A stretch of 64,000 nucleotides of DNA from Aspergillus flavus (GCF_009017415.1 NC_092405.1:1302001-1366000), one strand, 5' to 3'; numbered from the stretch's first letter, positions 27,640-40,109 are shown. The notes: generated by a model not told the origin, from the sequence alone. A program made the numbers and translations.

Positions 27640-30600
27640 TTAATAGCGACCATATCCACCCTGGTTCCTGGAATTGTAGTAGTCACGGCCTTGACCTTGG
27701 CCTTGGTATCCTCCGCGTTGATAGCCTCCGCCTCGATATTCAGCCCCTCCGTAGCCAGACTGCCGTCCGCTATATTGACCGGATTGGTTGCCGTAGGATC
27801 CCTGATGCTGATGTCCCTGCTGACCGCGGCCATAGTAGTCGTTTCGCCCATAGTTCGTCTGCTGATAACCTTGTTGCTGAGCATGTCCTGAGCCGTAATG
27901 ATTCCGGTGGTTTCCGCGGGGGGGAGGTGGGGGACCCCGGGAGAAGTTCGCAGATCCCGGTACTGGGGGAGCCCAGCCAGAAGGCATCCCCTGAGCGCCT
28001 GCATTTGATGGGGGCATGAAGTTGGGATCGAGATGCGCTGCAAAAGGATTTGGTCGGTCGCTTGCGTAGTTGATTCGACCGCCCCTGTTCCCATGGCCAC
28101 CGCGAAACGGTGCACCGCCAAACGAGCGGCCCGAGTGTTGAGCCTTAGATCTGGTAGCCTGAATGTCGGCATTGTCTAGTGCTGGGGGAGGAAATTTGAC
28201 GCCTCGCAGCAACATAGATTTGTGGATGTGATTTGATTTGGGGATCTCATAGTTGACGCTTTACACATATCAGCCAGCTGTAGTAGAAATGCAAGCTAGG
28301 GGGGAGAACAAATACTTACGTCAAGGACCGATCATCCTCCAAAGTGGGCATGCCGTATTCTTCGAGCGAGGACACCAACGAACTATGTGGAATATACGTC
28401 TCGTTGCGCTCGACTCTACCTGCTAAACCTTCACTTACTCGCATATTCAACGTGTATTTGGGGGCGCCCTGCTTCTTCGAGTAGAAATTGGCAACCAAGT
28501 CCTGGTATAGAGGATGGCCGTCTGATAGCAGCAAGACCTCCCGACCAACAGTATTGCGATGCCTCTCATCATCGGAGAGCAAAGGGTATTTCTTTTCCAT
28601 GGCGGCCAGAAGTCTCTTCTCATCAATGAACGGTAGCAGAATAACTCCCTGCCAAGCGAACTTTTTGCCGTTCAAATCCACTGCAAAATCTTCAGGGTAA
28701 AAATCGATAATTTCGCTCTCGGGGTCCTGCATGAGATCGTGGAACACTTCGGGAATGGCGTGGTTTGACGAAGCTGGAAGGACTCCCATGAGCTGTTCGA
28801 ATGGCTTGAAGGGCGTCCCCTTCTCAAAAGATAGCTCCATATCACCAATATCCACAAAGTCAGCCGCAAAGGGCGCGTAATGATAAGGATAGTACCAATT
28901 CCATGATGGGCACCCTTGGAAATAATACAAAAGAACCCACGCTAGGCCTTCAGCATATGCTCGCGCGACCTTATGGCGGAACTCTTTGTCCTGAGGATCC
29001 ACGCCAAATTTTTGCTCGTAATAACGATCAGCGTAACCCTCTTCCCAGAGGCGGACAGTATCAGGAGGCATCTCATCATCCTTGGAAGGTTTAGGGGTAG
29101 AGTCCGTGTTGTCGGCGGGTGTGTCTGTCTCGCCCTCTGGCTCTTCTGCCTTTCTTTTGCCAAGAACGGATGGTGATGTCGGTTCTATTTTACTGTCTGA
29201 AGCTCCGTCTGCGTCTGGCATCGGAGTGGACTCTGCAGTGTCGTCACCCTCCTGTGAACCTTTCATAAGTTTGCTCTTCAAAATAGCCGCAGCACTCTTG
29301 TTAGCCATATTGGCCCGATAGACAGCCCCACGATTGACTACCATGCTGTGAGTCAGCTCTCGGTTTTCTCGTGATAGTTCTCCTCGACCAGGGATGATTA
29401 ACTCCACGTCATTAGGCGGCGCTGAGTCGCCGCCGCCGCCGCGGGCTCGGTTGCTTGCGGGAGGCTCAGAGGGTTCATAATTAGGGGAGCTCCTTCGTCG
29501 TTTCCTGGCACGGTCTCGGGCCTGTGCCTCTTCCTTGCGCCTCTTCTCGTTCGCGAGCTTTTTTTCTTCCACTTGCCTGCGGCGGCGGAAAATAGCATCT
29601 TCTTGCTTTGCAAGCCCTTGAAGAATAAGTTGAGCTTTTTTGAACTCAACATGGCCGTCTTTAGTCAAGTAACCTCCCATAACAGGGATATTGTCTCGCC
29701 ATATTGCTATCAAAGTGTCGATGCCGTTCTCTCGGATGTCTAAAGAGGGCAAGTGCGGCAGGAAATCATTACCTACGAAAAAGCACATGAAGACCCAATC
29801 ATCCAAGGCTCGTTCCAGGTCGAAAGGGAACGGTTGATGCGGAACGTACAGCTCGACGGCAAGATATTCTCGGAGGATAGAAACATTGAGCCAAATAAAT
29901 GGTTTCAGTGATGTGCCTTTGCCCTTTTCATCAAATTGTCCGTTCTTCTCCTTTGCCTGGCCTCTGCATTCTTCAGCCTTATGGCCTGCCTGGCCGCATA
30001 GGTGGCATGTTCGAGCTTTAGACTCCTGAAAGAACACATCCTCTCGAAGCACTCTGAAATGAGGCTCGTGAGTAGCGAGACCCAGCATAATTAAATCGGC
30101 ATCCTGGTAAACATTAGTTACAAGTATCAATTGGTCAAAGAATCGTTCGACAAGCCTACCAAACCATAAATAACGTGACGAGTGTTCGGATCATGCTCTG
30201 GCGCAGCTCGTTGCGACCGGACAAACTCCATGATTTTGTGTTCTCCTTCTCCCGGGACTGTCGCGTCGGAAATGATGATTTTGAGCTGCATAGGTTAGAG
30301 GTGGTTTCGATGAACTGGGTATCAATGACAAACCTTCTCCCAAGCTGGATCTGTGTTAAGCTTATAAGCAATCCAGTAGCGCAGGGATGCAGCGAGAATG
30401 TCCATGAAAGGAGTTCCGGGGGTGATGACGTTGCTATCCCACGTCTTCTGTATAACTTCTTCGTGAATCTCCTGATCCCCTTTGCTCTTCTTGAGGAACT
30501 GTTTCCGGAATTCTTCCTTCTTCTCATCCGCCTCCTTAGCCTCTTGCGCAGAGCGGAAACGACGTGCACGCTGTTGGTTCATCTTTGCTCGCGGCGCAAC

Positions 30601-30966
30601 ACCATCTTCAAACCTGTTAGCGGTTCATCTTCAGCGTCTTTGAGACAAAAAAAACATACCGACTGCGATCATCAGGAGTTTCCTCGGGCGGACCATGTTC
30701 ACAACTCGGTCGGTGTAGTTAAAGATCTCCAACATCATCTCCTGCTCGTTTGCCGGTGGAGGCTTTCCCTCTGGGTGAGTACATGGATGGACAATACCAT
30801 TCATGTCCAGGTATAGATTATCCAACTCCTCCCCATTGGGATTCGGACGCGTGGTGTCGACCGGGATCTGTTCTCCATTGACCTCGTAGGGCTGCTCCTC
30901 AATAACGGGCGAAATGATTTTCGGGTATTTGTTGGAGAGCCAACGGAATAGTGCGGGAACACCCAT
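27640..30966 (-). CDS. rat1: 5'-3' exoribonuclease 2 (Rat1/Xrn2)
   Basis: Five exons (30660-30966, 30334-30605, 30160-30285, 28320-30103, 27640-28258) join in phase to 1035 residues. The nuclear enzyme degrades uncapped RNA 5'-3', trims rRNA and snoRNA precursors and promotes transcription termination. The N-terminus [15 protein letters not shown] and acidic motifs [24 protein letters not shown] (from residue 200) and [11 protein letters not shown] (near 236) form the XRN catalytic domain. A CCHC zinc knuckle (C268, C271, H276, C281) is typical of the Rat1 rather than the Xrn1 branch. Residues about 390-530 are a charged linker with a basic nuclear-localisation-like [11 protein letters not shown]. 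The tail after about residue 900 is Gly/Arg/Tyr-rich (RGG-like). The gene is divergent to uso1 and lies upstream of AROM on the same strand. Confidence 0.95.
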
Positions 30967-31530
30967 TATGGCTAAATCAAGAGACGTGAAAGCCGGTAAA
31001 AGCTAGAGATGTGTAAAAAGACGGTGGGAAGGCGAAAGAGGAAATTATCGCGATTCAGATAAACTTCGTAGCAGACTCCATGGGCTGTCGCAATTCCGGA
31101 CTTCTAATCTGAATAGCTCACTGAACCTGCAAGAGCTCTCTCCCTGCAAATACTGTGAACCAGAAAAAAAAATGCGCAAGAAGACACAGAAGCGCAAGGT
31201 TAATGGAAGTCGGCCCTTGCAAAGTCCAAGGGGCGATGGAATAAAGACCTCGAAAGTCTCTGCGGTGCCAGTACCCGTCGAGTACACTTGACGGTGTTCG
31301 GCGCTTCTCTTATCGCGGTTCCGGGAGTTAAGCTTAGCGGACCCTTGGCACGGTTGAAGGCCCCGGCCAGTCTAACTATTATTGTTCTTGGGTAGCTTCG
31401 GAATGAACAACTCACCTTGTTTGTGAACTAACCCCCACAGTCGGAGGGTTTATTCACCGGTCATTCAATGCCTAATATCTGGTATATCCGCGGCTGGCGG
31501 TGATCATGATATTACAAGCAATCAATAACG
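30967..31530. promoter_or_regulatory. Divergent promoter region of rat1 and uso1
   Basis: 564 bases separate the two start codons, which point away from each other. No coding sequence, TATA box or repeated motif stands out. Both genes are constitutive housekeeping genes, so a shared open promoter is expected; this is inference from layout. Confidence 0.5.
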
Positions 31531-34500
31531 ATGTTTCGAATTCTCGAATCGCAGGCGCCGGCCAAACAAACGGCAACGGATACAATCAACACTCTCAGCA
31601 GTAGACTTCAAAGTGCGACTCTACTGGAAGACCGACGGGCGGCAATTCAAGGCCTGAGAAGCTTCGCGAAAATCTATCCTGCCTCTGTTGCATCTGGCGC
31701 GCTGCGACCATTGATCGGCTGTCTCAGGAATGATCAAGAGGATGTAGATACGGTCAAGGTGGTCTTGGAGGCCCTGTTGATGTTATTTTCTCCCGATGAG
31801 AGCAGCGTTAGTTATCCTTGTTACCATGTGTATCAATTGCGTACACTGATGAATATTACATAGCCTGAAGCATCTGATGAAATAGCTCTTTGGCTATCCG
31901 ATGAGTTTACTCAGGTGTGTCACCCTACTATCCACCGGTTGCTTCTGTTGCTAACGGAGCGAAAGCGACAAGACAATATAACAGCTCTTCTTGACCTTCT
32001 TGATACTCGCGACTTCTACTCCCGCTTATATTCTTTGCAATTGATATTTCAAATTTCTAGTGCGCGACCGGAGAGGACGCAGGAGTGTATTCTAACAGCT
32101 CCGTTGGGTATTCCGAGGCTAGTCAGTGCCCTGGGCGACGCTCGAGAGCCGGTTCGAAATGGTACGCCAAGGATAGAATCCGTGAAATAGTCATGCAGCT
32201 ATTAGGGTCCCTTTTGTTAACAACCCTCTTATCTCTAGAAGCCTTACTGCTCCTCATTGCCCTGACACCTTCCTCGGAGGAGTTGCAAAAACTCGTTGCC
32301 TTTGAGAATGCGTTCGATCTTCTATTTACCCTAATCGAAAAAGAAGGCTCTTTGTCACACGGGTCAGAGGTCATCGAAGACTGTCTCTCTCTGCTCGCGA
32401 ACCTTCTTAGACTTAATATATCCAATCAGTCCTATTTTCGGGAGACGGGATGTGTCAAGCGATTGGCAAAGCTCCTTGCTGATGTCAACCATGAACAGGA
32501 ATCAGATGAACCCACTCCGCAATGGACTCTTGCTCAGCGAGACAAGAACATCTGGGGTCTTCTGGTTATTATTCAGCTATTCCTAGTTCGGGGTGGGATC
32601 AACACGCCCGCTAACCAAATGGCCTTCTGGCACAGTGGCGTTATGGAGCAAGTTTTGAGCACAGCCTTCAGTCAGAGGTTTAGTGTCAATGTTACGTCCA
32701 AGGTTTGCCTTTCAATAATTATACCCATGACTTTGCTAGATAGTGCTGACTTACCTAGGCACTGGCAACATGTGCGGACTTGATCCGCGGGAACCAGCCA
32801 TTACAGGAGAGGTTTGGGGATGTTGAGGTCTTCTGGGGCGCACAGCCTGCAGAAGGTGCTTCTAATGGAGAGCTAGCAAACCAAGGACTTCAACCAATTA
32901 ATGTAATCGAAGCATTACTCAAGCTGAGCCTTGAGCCTGCTACACTACAGCTGCTCGATGCGCGCCTAGCTGCCTGTGAATGTGTCAAGGCCTTCTTCGC
33001 AAACCATGCCGGAATTCGCGTCCATGTTCTGCGCAGAGCCATCGATGGTCATTTGAGCGGACAAGATGAGATCCCAAATATTCTGACCGCTTTGCTTCTC
33101 CCACCAGAATCTCGTGGGAATGCTGACCCATATCAGACTTGGATGGCTTCTGTTCTAATGTTCCACCTACTCTTTGAGAACGCCGAGGCAAAAGCAATAG
33201 CCATGGAGGTTACGGAAGGCGATGCTGAGAGTGGGGAGGAAGTCATAACTTGCATCCAGTCAATAGTAGGCAACTTACTTACTGGCATGCAACGGGGTGA
33301 CGATGAAAGAATCTCTGTCGGATACTTGATGCTGCTCTGTGGTTGGCTTTTTGAAGAACCCGATGCCGTCAATGATTTCCTTGGAGAAGGCAGCAGCATC
33401 CAAAGCTTATTGCAAGAAATCAAACATCGCTATGTTTCTAACGTGCTCGTGTCTGGCCTATGCACTATTTTGTTGGGTGTCATATATGAGTTCTCCTCGA
33501 AGGATTCGCCCATCCCTCGCAAGACTTTGCACCAATTACTGACCGAACAAATGGGCAGGGAGCAATATATTGATAAGATAACAAGATTCAGGGAATCTCC
33601 TATGGTTCGGGACTTTGAAGTCTTGCCACAAACTGTCGGTGGGCAGTACGAGGGTGGGCTACCTGAAATATTTTTCGACAAGACATTCGTGGACTTCCTC
33701 AAGGATAACTTTGGCCGTATGATTCGTGCCATCGATCGTGAACCAGGGTTGGAGATATCAGTTATTACGAACGGCATTGAGAGAGGAGTCTCGCGTGAAC
33801 TGGTTGATTCTCTGAAAGCTGAACTCGAAGAAAGGAGCCAGGCAGTGCAGAAACTGGAATCTGATCTAGTTGCCTTGCACAATAGACTTGAACAAGAGCA
33901 GCTTGAATACAGAAAAGCCCGGGAAACCAGTGCCATGGAAATAACTAGAATACAGCAAATCAACGAGTCGCTTCAAAAACATCATGCGCAAGAACTAGCA
34001 GCGCTGGAGGAACAACATCAACATGCGAAAAATGAACTCGTAAAGCAGTATGGCGAACAGCTCCGGACCATCGACTATCAGCTGAAAGAGACTTCCGTTG
34101 AATACGAGAAAAAGAGCTACAAAGCTCGACAGCACCATGAAGCTGAGGTAGCCGATCTGCAGAAGAAGATCCGATCACTGGAAGCGGAACTTGGACGGGC
34201 CCAAGAACAGCATACTGGAGAGGCTGCTAATCTCAAAGCTACTATCCAAGCCTTGAGATCCAGTGCTGACAAGGCAAACGAAAATCATGCAGCAGAAGTT
34301 TCAAATTTGCATAATACTGTTCAAAAGCTCGACTTTGAGGCTAGCCAGAGCCAGAGACAGCATGCTGCTGAAGTATCCAACCTCAACCAAACTATCCATA
34401 GTCTACAGTCAGAGGTTGAGGCTCTCAAGCAACAAAACGAGAGCAACTCCGCTGAACATAAGATCACAAATGAGAGATTACAAAAGGAACTCGATACGGC

Positions 34501-35481
34501 CAAAGAGAAAGCTACGCAAGATATTCAGGCTGTACATGATGACTATACCTCCAAGTGTGCTGCTCTAGAAAAACGAGCTGAGGAGGCGGAGCAGAAAACA
34601 GGGCAGAGTGAGTTAGCTGAGCGCAAATCCGCGCAAGAGCTGCAGGAGGCACGAGAAAGGTTAAAGAAGGCCCAGTCCGAAGTCAAAGAAAAAGAAGCAG
34701 CAGCTCGTAAATCGGCAAAATCTGAAGCGGAAGGGTTACGGAAGGAACTGGAAAAGGTCAGATCAGAAGCCAAGAAAGCAGAAGAGGCAGCTCTCAAATC
34801 AGCGAATTCGGAAATAGAAGGGTTACGGAAAGAGTTGGAGCAAGTCAGGTCAGAAGCTAAGAATGCAGAAGACGCAGCTCGTAAATCAGCACAATCCGAA
34901 GCAGACAAGTTACGGAAAGAGCTGGAGAAGGTCAAGTCAGAAGCTAAGAGAACAGAAGACGCAACTCGCAAGTCAAGCAAGTCGACAAAATCCGAAGCAG
35001 AAGGATTGCGGAAAGAGCTGGAAAAGGCCAAGTTAGAAGTCAAGGAAAAAGAAGCGGCTCGCAAGTCCACCCAAACAGAAATTACAGAGTTGCAAAGAGA
35101 GTTGGAGAAGGTCAAGTTGGAAGCCAAGGATCAGGCCGAAGAAGCTCGCAAGGCAAAGGAGAACGAATCGGTTGCGCAGAAATCCACCCAAGAGATCGAT
35201 GAGTTACGGAAAGAGTTGGAAAAGCTGAAATCAGAGGTTAAAGAGAAAGAAGAAGCACGCAAGTCAGCCCAATCCGAACTAGAGGACCTCCTGATTGTGT
35301 TCGGAGACTTGGAGGCTAAGAGGAACGAAGACAAGGTGAGCCACTCAATAGCAATACCAAAAGGGCTGCAATTAACTTGTACTTTCTCTAGAAACGCCTG
35401 AAAGACCTTGGGCAGGAAGTATCCGAAGCCGAGGAAGATGACGATGACGATGACGAGGAAGATGAGGACGATGAGGAATGA
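31531..35481 (+). CDS. uso1: Uso1/p115-type vesicle tethering protein
   Basis: Six exons (31531-31806, 31864-31914, 31966-32161, 32239-32702, 32759-35335, 35392-35481) give 1217 residues. The protein tethers ER-derived COPII vesicles to the Golgi. Residues 1 to about 640 form the armadillo-like globular head (for example SYPASVASGALRPLIGCLRND region, LVAFENAFDLLFTL, LRGNQPLQERFGDVEVFWG region). About 650-1170 is a long coiled coil, and the C-terminus is a run of Asp/Glu (EAEEDDDDDDEEDEDDEE), as in Uso1 and p115. The last 500 coiled-coil residues hold repeated copies of an LRKELEKVKSEAK-like unit. The 51-nt intron 31915-31965 is a multiple of three and has no stop, so a 1234-residue form is possible if it is retained. 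The start is the first ATG of the frame. The gene is divergent to rat1. Confidence 0.92.
34690..35290 (+). repeat. Degenerate coding tandem repeat in the Uso1 coiled coil
   Basis: About seven imperfect units of roughly 84-90 nt encode variations on KSEAEGLRKELEKVRSEAK-x-AEDAAR. The repetition is visible at DNA level (recurring TTACGGAAAGAGTTGGA and AAGTCAGAAGCTAAG). Heptad spacing is kept, so the coiled coil is lengthened rather than interrupted. Confidence 0.75.
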
Positions 35482-35826
35482 GTGAATTAAAAACCATGAC
35501 ATGGCATGTTTCCTATGGTTATATATGCCGTAATCTCCGTTTTATGCCCGTTGAATTAGAGATGGTCAAGGCCAAGCATTGTCGAGGATCGTTGTAGAAG
35601 TCATGATGTACTGTACATACATAGAAGGGCAATTGCCTTAGGTACCTACTACTATCCATTTTTCTTGCCTTAGGAGTCCGCGGCAGGGCGCACTGAGGAG
35701 GGGCTTGGCAAAAATTCGGCTCCGCGGGGTTGACTCATTCATTTCTGCATCTTTTTTATTTTACCCCGCGGCCATCCCTCCTTTGGAAACTCGCACCCAC
35801 ACGTCAAGACAGAACGCTCGCCTGCC
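35482..35826 (+). promoter_or_regulatory. Promoter of isoleucyl-tRNA synthetase with a TGACTCA site
   Basis: 345 bases between the uso1 stop and the tRNA synthetase start. An exact TGACTCA at 35731-35737, 90 bases before the ATG, matches the cross-pathway-control (Gcn4/CpcA) element. Aminoacyl-tRNA synthetase genes are known targets of that response in fungi. Confidence 0.55.
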
Positions 35827-38800
35827 ATGTCGATTGACTTCCCTAAGGAGGAGGAGCTTACCCTCAAGCGATGGAGGGAGATTGACGCCTTCCAGAGGCA
35901 AGTCGAGCTCTCTCGTGGCCGCAAACCGTACACTTTCTACGATGGTCCTCCGTTCGCAACAGGTCTTCCTCACTATGGCCATCTGCTGGCATCCACTATT
36001 AAAGATATTATTCCCAGATATTGGTCTATGAAGGGCCACTATGTCGAGAGACGATTCGGCTGGGATACTCACGGTGTACCTATCGAATATGAAATCGACA
36101 AAAAGTTAGGCATGTCGGGCTTAGAGGCTGTCGAGAAGCTTGGAATTGAAAAGTACAACGAGGAGTGCCGAGCCATTGTTATGAGATACGCATCTGAATG
36201 GAGAGAGACTATTGAGAGACTTGGCAGGTGGATCGATTTTGACAATGACTACAAGGTAGAATCCCAACCAATGTCCTATTTTTACTTTTGCAAGGAGAGG
36301 GGAAAACGCCCTCTCGTGAGCCATTCATATGTATTCAGTATAAGACTGCTGACAACATATTACATTAACTTACACAGACCATGAACACATCCTTCATGGA
36401 GTCCGTATGGTGGGTTTTCAAGCAACTCTTCGATAAGGACCTAGTATACAGAGGCTACCGCGTTATGCCTTACTCCACTGCTCTCAACACCCCCCTTAGT
36501 AACTTCGAAGCCCAACAAAACTACAAAGACGTTCAAGATCCTGCCGTTGTGGTATCGTTCCCTCTGGTGGAAGATCCTGAGACCTGCCTGCTTGCGTGGA
36601 CCACCACCCCTTGGACCCTGCCGATGAACACTGGCCTTGCAGTTAACCCTACTTTTGAATACATCAAGATTCTTGATGAAGCCTCGGGCAAGCACTACAT
36701 TCTTCTTGAATCCTTGCTTCGGACGCTCTATAAAGATCCCAAGAAGGCCAAATTCAAGATTGTCGATCGATTTAAGGGTTCGGCCATGAAAGACTGGAAG
36801 TATACGCCTCTGTTCGATTACTTCTATGAAGAATTTAAAGACCACGGCTTCCGCGTGTTGAACGCCGAATATGTTACGGCCGACGATGGTACCGGTGTTG
36901 TTCACCAGGCCCCTGCCTTTGGTGAGGACGATTACAGGGTTGGTATGGAAAGTGGCGTTATTAGCGAAACGCGCTTGCCACCTAACCCTGTCGACGAGAC
37001 GGGATGCTATACAGCTGAGATTCGCGACTTTGTGGGTCAACATGTCAAAGCTGCCGACAAGCCTATCATCAAGCATCTTAAGGGAATTGGCCGCTTAATT
37101 GTTGATAGCCAGATCACTCACAGTTACCCATTCTGCTGGCGTTCTGACACTCCTCTGATCTATAGAGCCGTGCCAGCCTGGTTTGTCAAGATTCCCTGTA
37201 TAATTCCTCAGATGCTCGAGGGCATCGAGGGCTCCCACTGGGTGCCCTCATTTGTGAAGGAAAAGCGGTTCTCCAGTTGGATTCAGAATGCCCGAGACTG
37301 GAACATTTCTAGAAACCGATTCTGGGGTACTCCTTTGCCCTTGTGGGTCAGCGACGACTTCAAAGAAATTGTCGCTGTGGGCAGCGCCGAAGAGCTCAAG
37401 GAACTCAGTGGATACCAGGGCGAACTTACTGATCTCCACCGCGATAAAGTGGACAAGATCACTATTCCCAGCAAGCAAGGCAAGGGTGTTCTGCGCCGTG
37501 TGAGCGAAGTGTTTGACTGTTGGTTCGAATCAGGCAGCATGCCGTACGCTTCTCAGCACTACCCATTTGAGAATAAGGAACAGTTTGAGAAGAGCTTCCC
37601 TGGCGATTTCATTGCCGAAGGACTGGATCAGACTCGTGGCTGGTTCTATACTCTGACTGTTTTGGGTACCCATCTGTTTGGCAAATTGCCTTTCAAGAAC
37701 TGTGTCGTTAACGGTATCGTTCTTGCTGAAGACGGAAAGAAGATGTCTAAGAGATTGAAGAATTACCCAGATCCTTCTCTTATCATGAACAGATACGGTT
37801 CTGACGCTCTCCGTCTGTATCTGATTAACTCCCCCGTTGTACGCGCGGAGCCACTCAGATTCAAGGAAGCCGGCGTCAAGGAGATTGTTGCTAAGGTGCT
37901 TCTTCCTCTTTGGAACAGTTACAAATTCTTCGAGGGCCAGGTGGCTCTTCTCAAGAAGTCCCAGGGTGTTGACTACGTCTTTGATCCTAAAGCAGAAGCC
38001 ACCAACACCAATGTCATGGACCGCTGGATCCTGGCAAGCTGCCAGAGTCTTCTCAAGTTTGTGAATGAGGAGATGGCAGGATACCGTTTGTACACAGTTG
38101 TTCCCCGGCTACTCGGACTGATTGACAACACTACCAACTGGTATATCAGATTCAACCGGAGACGTTTGAAGGGCGAAAACGGCGTTGATGACACTTTACA
38201 CGCCCTCAACACCCTCTTTGAGGTCCTCTATACATTGGTCAGAGGACTTGCTCCTTTCACACCATTCCTTACCGATACCATCTATCAGAAGCTCCTTCCC
38301 CACATCCCAGAGGCTCTCCGTAGTGAAGATAGCCGCAGCGTCCACTTCCTTGCCTTCCCTGAGGTGCGTGAGGAGTTGTTTGATGAAGTGGTTGAGAGGC
38401 GTGTATCTCGGATGCAAAAGGTTATCGAAATGGCCCGTGTATCTCGTGAGCGCCGCACTCTTGGATTGAAGACTCCTCTGAAGACGCTTGTCGTTATCCA
38501 CCAAGACCCGCAATTCCTCGAGGATGTGAAGTCTTTGCAAAGCTACATTCTCGAGGAACTAAACGTTATCGAGCTCATCCTGTCATCTGACGAGGAGAAA
38601 TACAATGTCCAGTATAGCGTTACTGCTGATTGGCCGACCCTCGGAAAGAAGCTGAAGAAGGATGCCCAAAAGGTCAAGAAGTCTTTGCCTTCGCTCACCA
38701 GCAATGATGTGAAGAAGTTTGTCTCAGACAAGAAAATACTTGTTGATGGTATTGAGCTTGTTGAAGGCGACCTTATCGTAAGACGGGGTGTCAAGGAAGA

Positions 38801-39182
38801 CGCATCATCCGAGGGTATGGAGCCCAACGCCGATGACGATGTGTTGACCATCTTGGATGCGAACCTGTACCCGGAGCTGGCGCACCAAGGACTGGGCCGG
38901 GAAATCATTAACCGTCTGCAGCGTCTTCGTAAGAAGGCCGGCTTAGTCCCCACTGACGATGTCAAGATGGAATACGCAATTCTTTCGGATCCTGAAAATG
39001 TCGGTCTGGGTGAAGCCTTCCAGACGCAGGCCCAGGCCATTGAGAAGGTTGTACGCAGACCGCTCGAAAGGTTTGAGCTTGTTGATGGCAAGGTCCCTAG
39101 TGGTGATGAGGAACGCATGATCATGGAGGAGGAACAAGAAGTCCAGAAAGCGACTTTTATGCTCAGGTTGCTCAAACTCTAG
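35827..39182 (+). CDS. ils1: Isoleucyl-tRNA synthetase, cytosolic type
   Basis: Two exons, 35827-36255 and 36378-39182, separated by a 122-nt intron, encode 1077 residues, the size of eukaryotic cytosolic IleRS. The enzyme charges tRNA-Ile with isoleucine. It is a class Ia synthetase: the HIGH-type motif is HYGH at residues 49-52 (in [12 protein letters not shown]), and the KMSKS-type loop is KMSKR at 598-602. Between them lies the CP1 editing domain with [20 protein letters not shown] and [16 protein letters not shown], which hydrolyse mischarged valine. The sequence [18 protein letters not shown] is characteristic of IleRS. No mitochondrial presequence precedes [16 protein letters not shown]. 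An anticodon-binding domain follows the KMSKR loop, and a C-terminal extension of about 200 residues completes the protein. A TGACTCA site lies 90 bases upstream. Confidence 0.96.
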
Positions 39183-39462
39183 ACATTCGAGTAACTTAGA
39201 TGTGTCATGCCAGTGCTTAGATATTGTTCGTTGATAGCTTATATTTTAGTGTTTTCGCAAGTGTGTTTGTTGAACGATAGCATTTAGTCTATAAAATTAC
39301 ATTTTATACATGGATTTGCCTTGGCGTTGGTAGGCCGTATTTCATCTCAAGAAGAAAATTATAGTAAGAAAGAAATCAAAAATGTAATTAAAAAAAGGAA
39401 GAGGTCTGCGCTTAATGCATGCACCTGAAATTTAACATCATAACCTGTCTCACCGTCTCCCT

Positions 39463-39752
39463 TCAAACTTTCTTCGACGCTGCCTATCAGCAACTCCAGA
39501 TTAGTATTCGACTATCGGATATTCAATCTTACACCTTACCAGGAAGCAGTCTTTGAGCTTCATGAACTCTTTAGCACACATGTCTTTGTGGACCGAATTG
39601 TAGTCAGCAACAATGCACTTGCCATATGCCGCTGCCTGAGAAACGGTCAGCTGGTATCATGGCCCGACCATAGGACAGGTGTATACCTCTGCAGAGCATT
39701 TTGACGTGGCTTTTGCAAATTTCTCAATAGGCCTTGTTCTTGTTGATGGCAT
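39463..39752 (-). CDS. Twin-CX9C protein, NDUFAF8-like complex I assembly factor
   Basis: Three small exons (39687-39752, 39540-39635, 39463-39483) with good GT-AG introns of 51 and 56 nt, all in phase 0, encode only 60 residues. The product contains two CX9C pairs: C19 with C29 (CSAEAAAYGKC) and C42 with C52 (CAKEFMKLKDC), the helix-loop-helix fold oxidised by Mia40 in the mitochondrial intermembrane space. The text around them (CSAEAAAYGKC, CAKEFMKLKDCF, LAASKK) closely matches the pattern of human NDUFAF8, which works with NDUFAF5 in assembling respiratory complex I. Eurotiales possess complex I, so a fungal counterpart makes sense. Other CX9C factors are a possible alternative. The gene is divergent to sfi1, 357 bases away. 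Confidence 0.75.
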
Positions 39753-40109
39753 TTTCTTCTTTGATTTTGCTACTATTTTCCTTTACCTCGTCTGAAGTGA
39801 TTTGATGTGATGCAGAAGGAATAGGGTATTACATAACCCGTCACATGACCTCTACATTCCATGTTGGGTTCCGCGCGACAAGCAAAACAATTGTCGGAGG
39901 TTGGGGACGAAGCCTAGTCTCAGCCGTCCAATTGCTTCAGCGAACGGTTTCGTTTTTGCATCCTCCTTTACCTGCTTATTTTTGACTGGTAGGCTTGAGG
40001 CCTGTGGGTTCTCGTTTCACGCCCAACCCTGTGCCTCGCAATGGTTGATTTCGTTTTCCGCCTCCATGACCTTTCTGCGAAAAACGCGCCCTAGGTCGCG
40101 GACAGTTCG
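39753..40109. promoter_or_regulatory. Divergent promoter of the CX9C gene and sfi1
   Basis: 357 bases lie between the two start codons, which face away from each other. No TATA box or known fungal element stands out. The arrangement implies a shared bidirectional promoter. Confidence 0.5.

Noticed and set aside
33430..35127. Serine/leucine-rich minus-strand open frames under the Uso1 coiled coil
   Set aside because: Direct antisense images of Glu/Lys/Ala-rich coiled-coil codons.
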